The notes beneath the pieces were generated by a model. It worked only from the letters and a program-made list of their open reading frames with translations. It had not been told where the DNA came from and did no database searches. From the NCBI GenBank assembly GCA_020444515.1, contig JAHLKX010000003.1, positions 1 to 64,000 of the forward strand: a DNA stretch of 64,000 bases, given 5' to 3'. Source of the stretch: Bacteroidota bacterium. Lineage in GTDB: Bacteria > Bacteroidota > Bacteroidia > Bacteroidales > JAADJA01. The position numbers and the translations under genes are program-made. Shown one piece after another: positions 63,422 through 64,000 of this stretch (positions are counted from its first letter, which is position 1; every line of letters starts with the position of its first letter).

Positions 63422-64000
63422 TTATAAATGATACATATTTAGGGAGGTATCCAAATCTACATAATAATTGGCTTCATCCTTGATTGATTTGATCACCTCA
63501 TGTTCTCGCTGGAGAACCTTTAATCGCCACTCATCCATTTCCTCCATATCTTTCCTTATTTGAAGATCTGTTGTTTGTTTATAGCTCACTTCAATAAATA
63601 TTCTAAGGTCCGCTTCTTTTACTTTGATGCTGTAAAGTCCGTTTATAATGAGCAATTCAATTTCACTAAAATCAGTGGTCAATCGGTCGATCTGATTGGA
63701 GATCACATCCCCATAGGGCATTTCAGAAACTGATCCAGCTTTAAAATTGCGGATTACCCGTTCAATGGTTTTCCAGTCATACTCATTGTAGCCTATGCTT
63801 TTTACCCCATGTTTTTGTCGCCACGCCCTTCGCTCCAATGGAGGAATTTTGTAAAAGCTATCCATGTTAATAATTTTACTGCGGATTCCCTTTTTACGCA
63901 GCAATCGACCCAGCACATGTGAAATTTCCGACTTCCCGGATTCTGATTCACCCGAAACCGCGATAATATATTTGTCTGTGCGCTCTTCCACCACCTTTTC
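63422..64000 (-). CDS. Uridine-kinase-like P-loop kinase, copy 2 (5' end beyond the window)
   Basis: The frame is open to the last base, reading EKVVEERTDK at the edge, so the start lies outside; a GTG at 63994 is internal. The visible 190-odd residues parallel copy 1 throughout: GESESGKSE, INMDSFYKIPPLERRAWRQK, SIGYNEYDWKTIERVIRNF, IDRLTTDFSEIELLIINGLY. One P-loop glycine is replaced by glutamate (GESESGKS against GESGSGKS), which still satisfies G-x4-G-K-S. The substrate is unknown. Its C-terminus differs more than the core, hinting at divergent specificity. Confidence 0.8.
   Translation of the reverse strand, partial: EKVVEERTDKYIIAVSGESESGKSEISHVLGRLLRKKGIRSKIINMDSFYKIPPLERRAWRQKHGVKSIGYNEYDWKTIERVIRNFKAGSVSEMPYGDVISNQIDRLTTDFSEIELLIINGLYSIKVKEADLRIFIEVSYKQTTDLQIRKDMEEMDEWRLKVLQREHEVIKSIKDEANYYVDLDTSLNMYHL

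Overview
The window is a stretch of ordinary, gene-dense chromosome from a member of the phylum Bacteroidota, most likely a free-living, non-parasitic lineage of the Bacteroidales/Marinilabiliales type. This rests on the gene content: sprA, porQ and a PorE-like protein of the type IX secretion system (T9SS); the ruvA-sprA-gcvH neighbourhood; a DUF4295 gene next to rpmG and ftsY; the dnaA/LMW-phosphatase/RsmI-like cluster. It also rests on promoters of the TTG-N19..21-TAnnTTTG type in front of several transcription units, and on the near absence of Shine-Dalgarno sequences, with two clear exceptions (infC and an hsp20 gene). The order is an inference; the phylum is firm.

Layout. 1-361: two tandem copies of a 162-bp non-coding unit. 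362-8397 (mostly minus): yaaA, an RsmI-like methyltransferase, a threonine dehydratase/serine racemase, a low-molecular-weight phosphatase homologue, dnaA, an IMPACT/YigZ protein and NADP malic enzyme. 8605-17967 (plus): ruvA, the giant T9SS translocon gene sprA, gcvH and tonB. 18004-23557 (minus): a MORN-type lipoprotein, an outer-membrane barrel protein, rimO, ftsY, a DUF4295 gene and rpmG. 23717-27322: a XerD-type recombinase, an SDR, a class III aminotransferase and hsp20. 27379-30186 (minus): an envelope cluster of amidase-SPOR, an MCE-SPOR fusion and MlaD, divergent from lptD. 32962-42672 (plus): ridA, a ten-repeat secreted protein of unknown function, a diheme cytochrome, the thrS-infC-rpmI-rplT operon, porQ, and ispH-recF-DUF721. 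42678-52624: sppA, folK-dNK, an OmpA/TPR protein, a TrmH-like methyltransferase, mutS and aqpZ. 52838-53402: tRNA-Gly, tRNA-Leu and a small insertion-like unit with a broken GIY-YIG gene. 53568-64000: a pterin dehydratase, a glycine-zipper membrane protein, a lipoprotein, an SLC45-type transporter, a TPR protein, a PorE-like protein, a GH13 enzyme, a MazF-type toxin-antitoxin pair and two tandem uridine-kinase-like genes, the last cut by the window edge.

How the genes work together. Outer-membrane biogenesis is the recurrent theme: LptD (LPS insertion), MlaD and the MCE-SPOR protein (phospholipid traffic), amidase (septal peptidoglycan), SprA/PorQ/PorE-like (T9SS), TonB, SppA and several OmpA-type proteins. 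Replication and repair genes (dnaA, ruvA, recF, mutS, xerD) and translation genes (thrS-infC-rpmI-rplT, rpmG, rimO, ftsY, tRNAs) make up most of the rest.

The items most worth a second look are the duplicated 3' end of tRNA-Leu flanking a frameshifted GIY-YIG gene, the MCE-SPOR fusion between an amidase and MlaD, the structured leader in front of rplT, the AUA start of infC, and the ten-repeat protein at 33402-34496. No CRISPR array, prophage, rRNA operon or complete transposon is visible.
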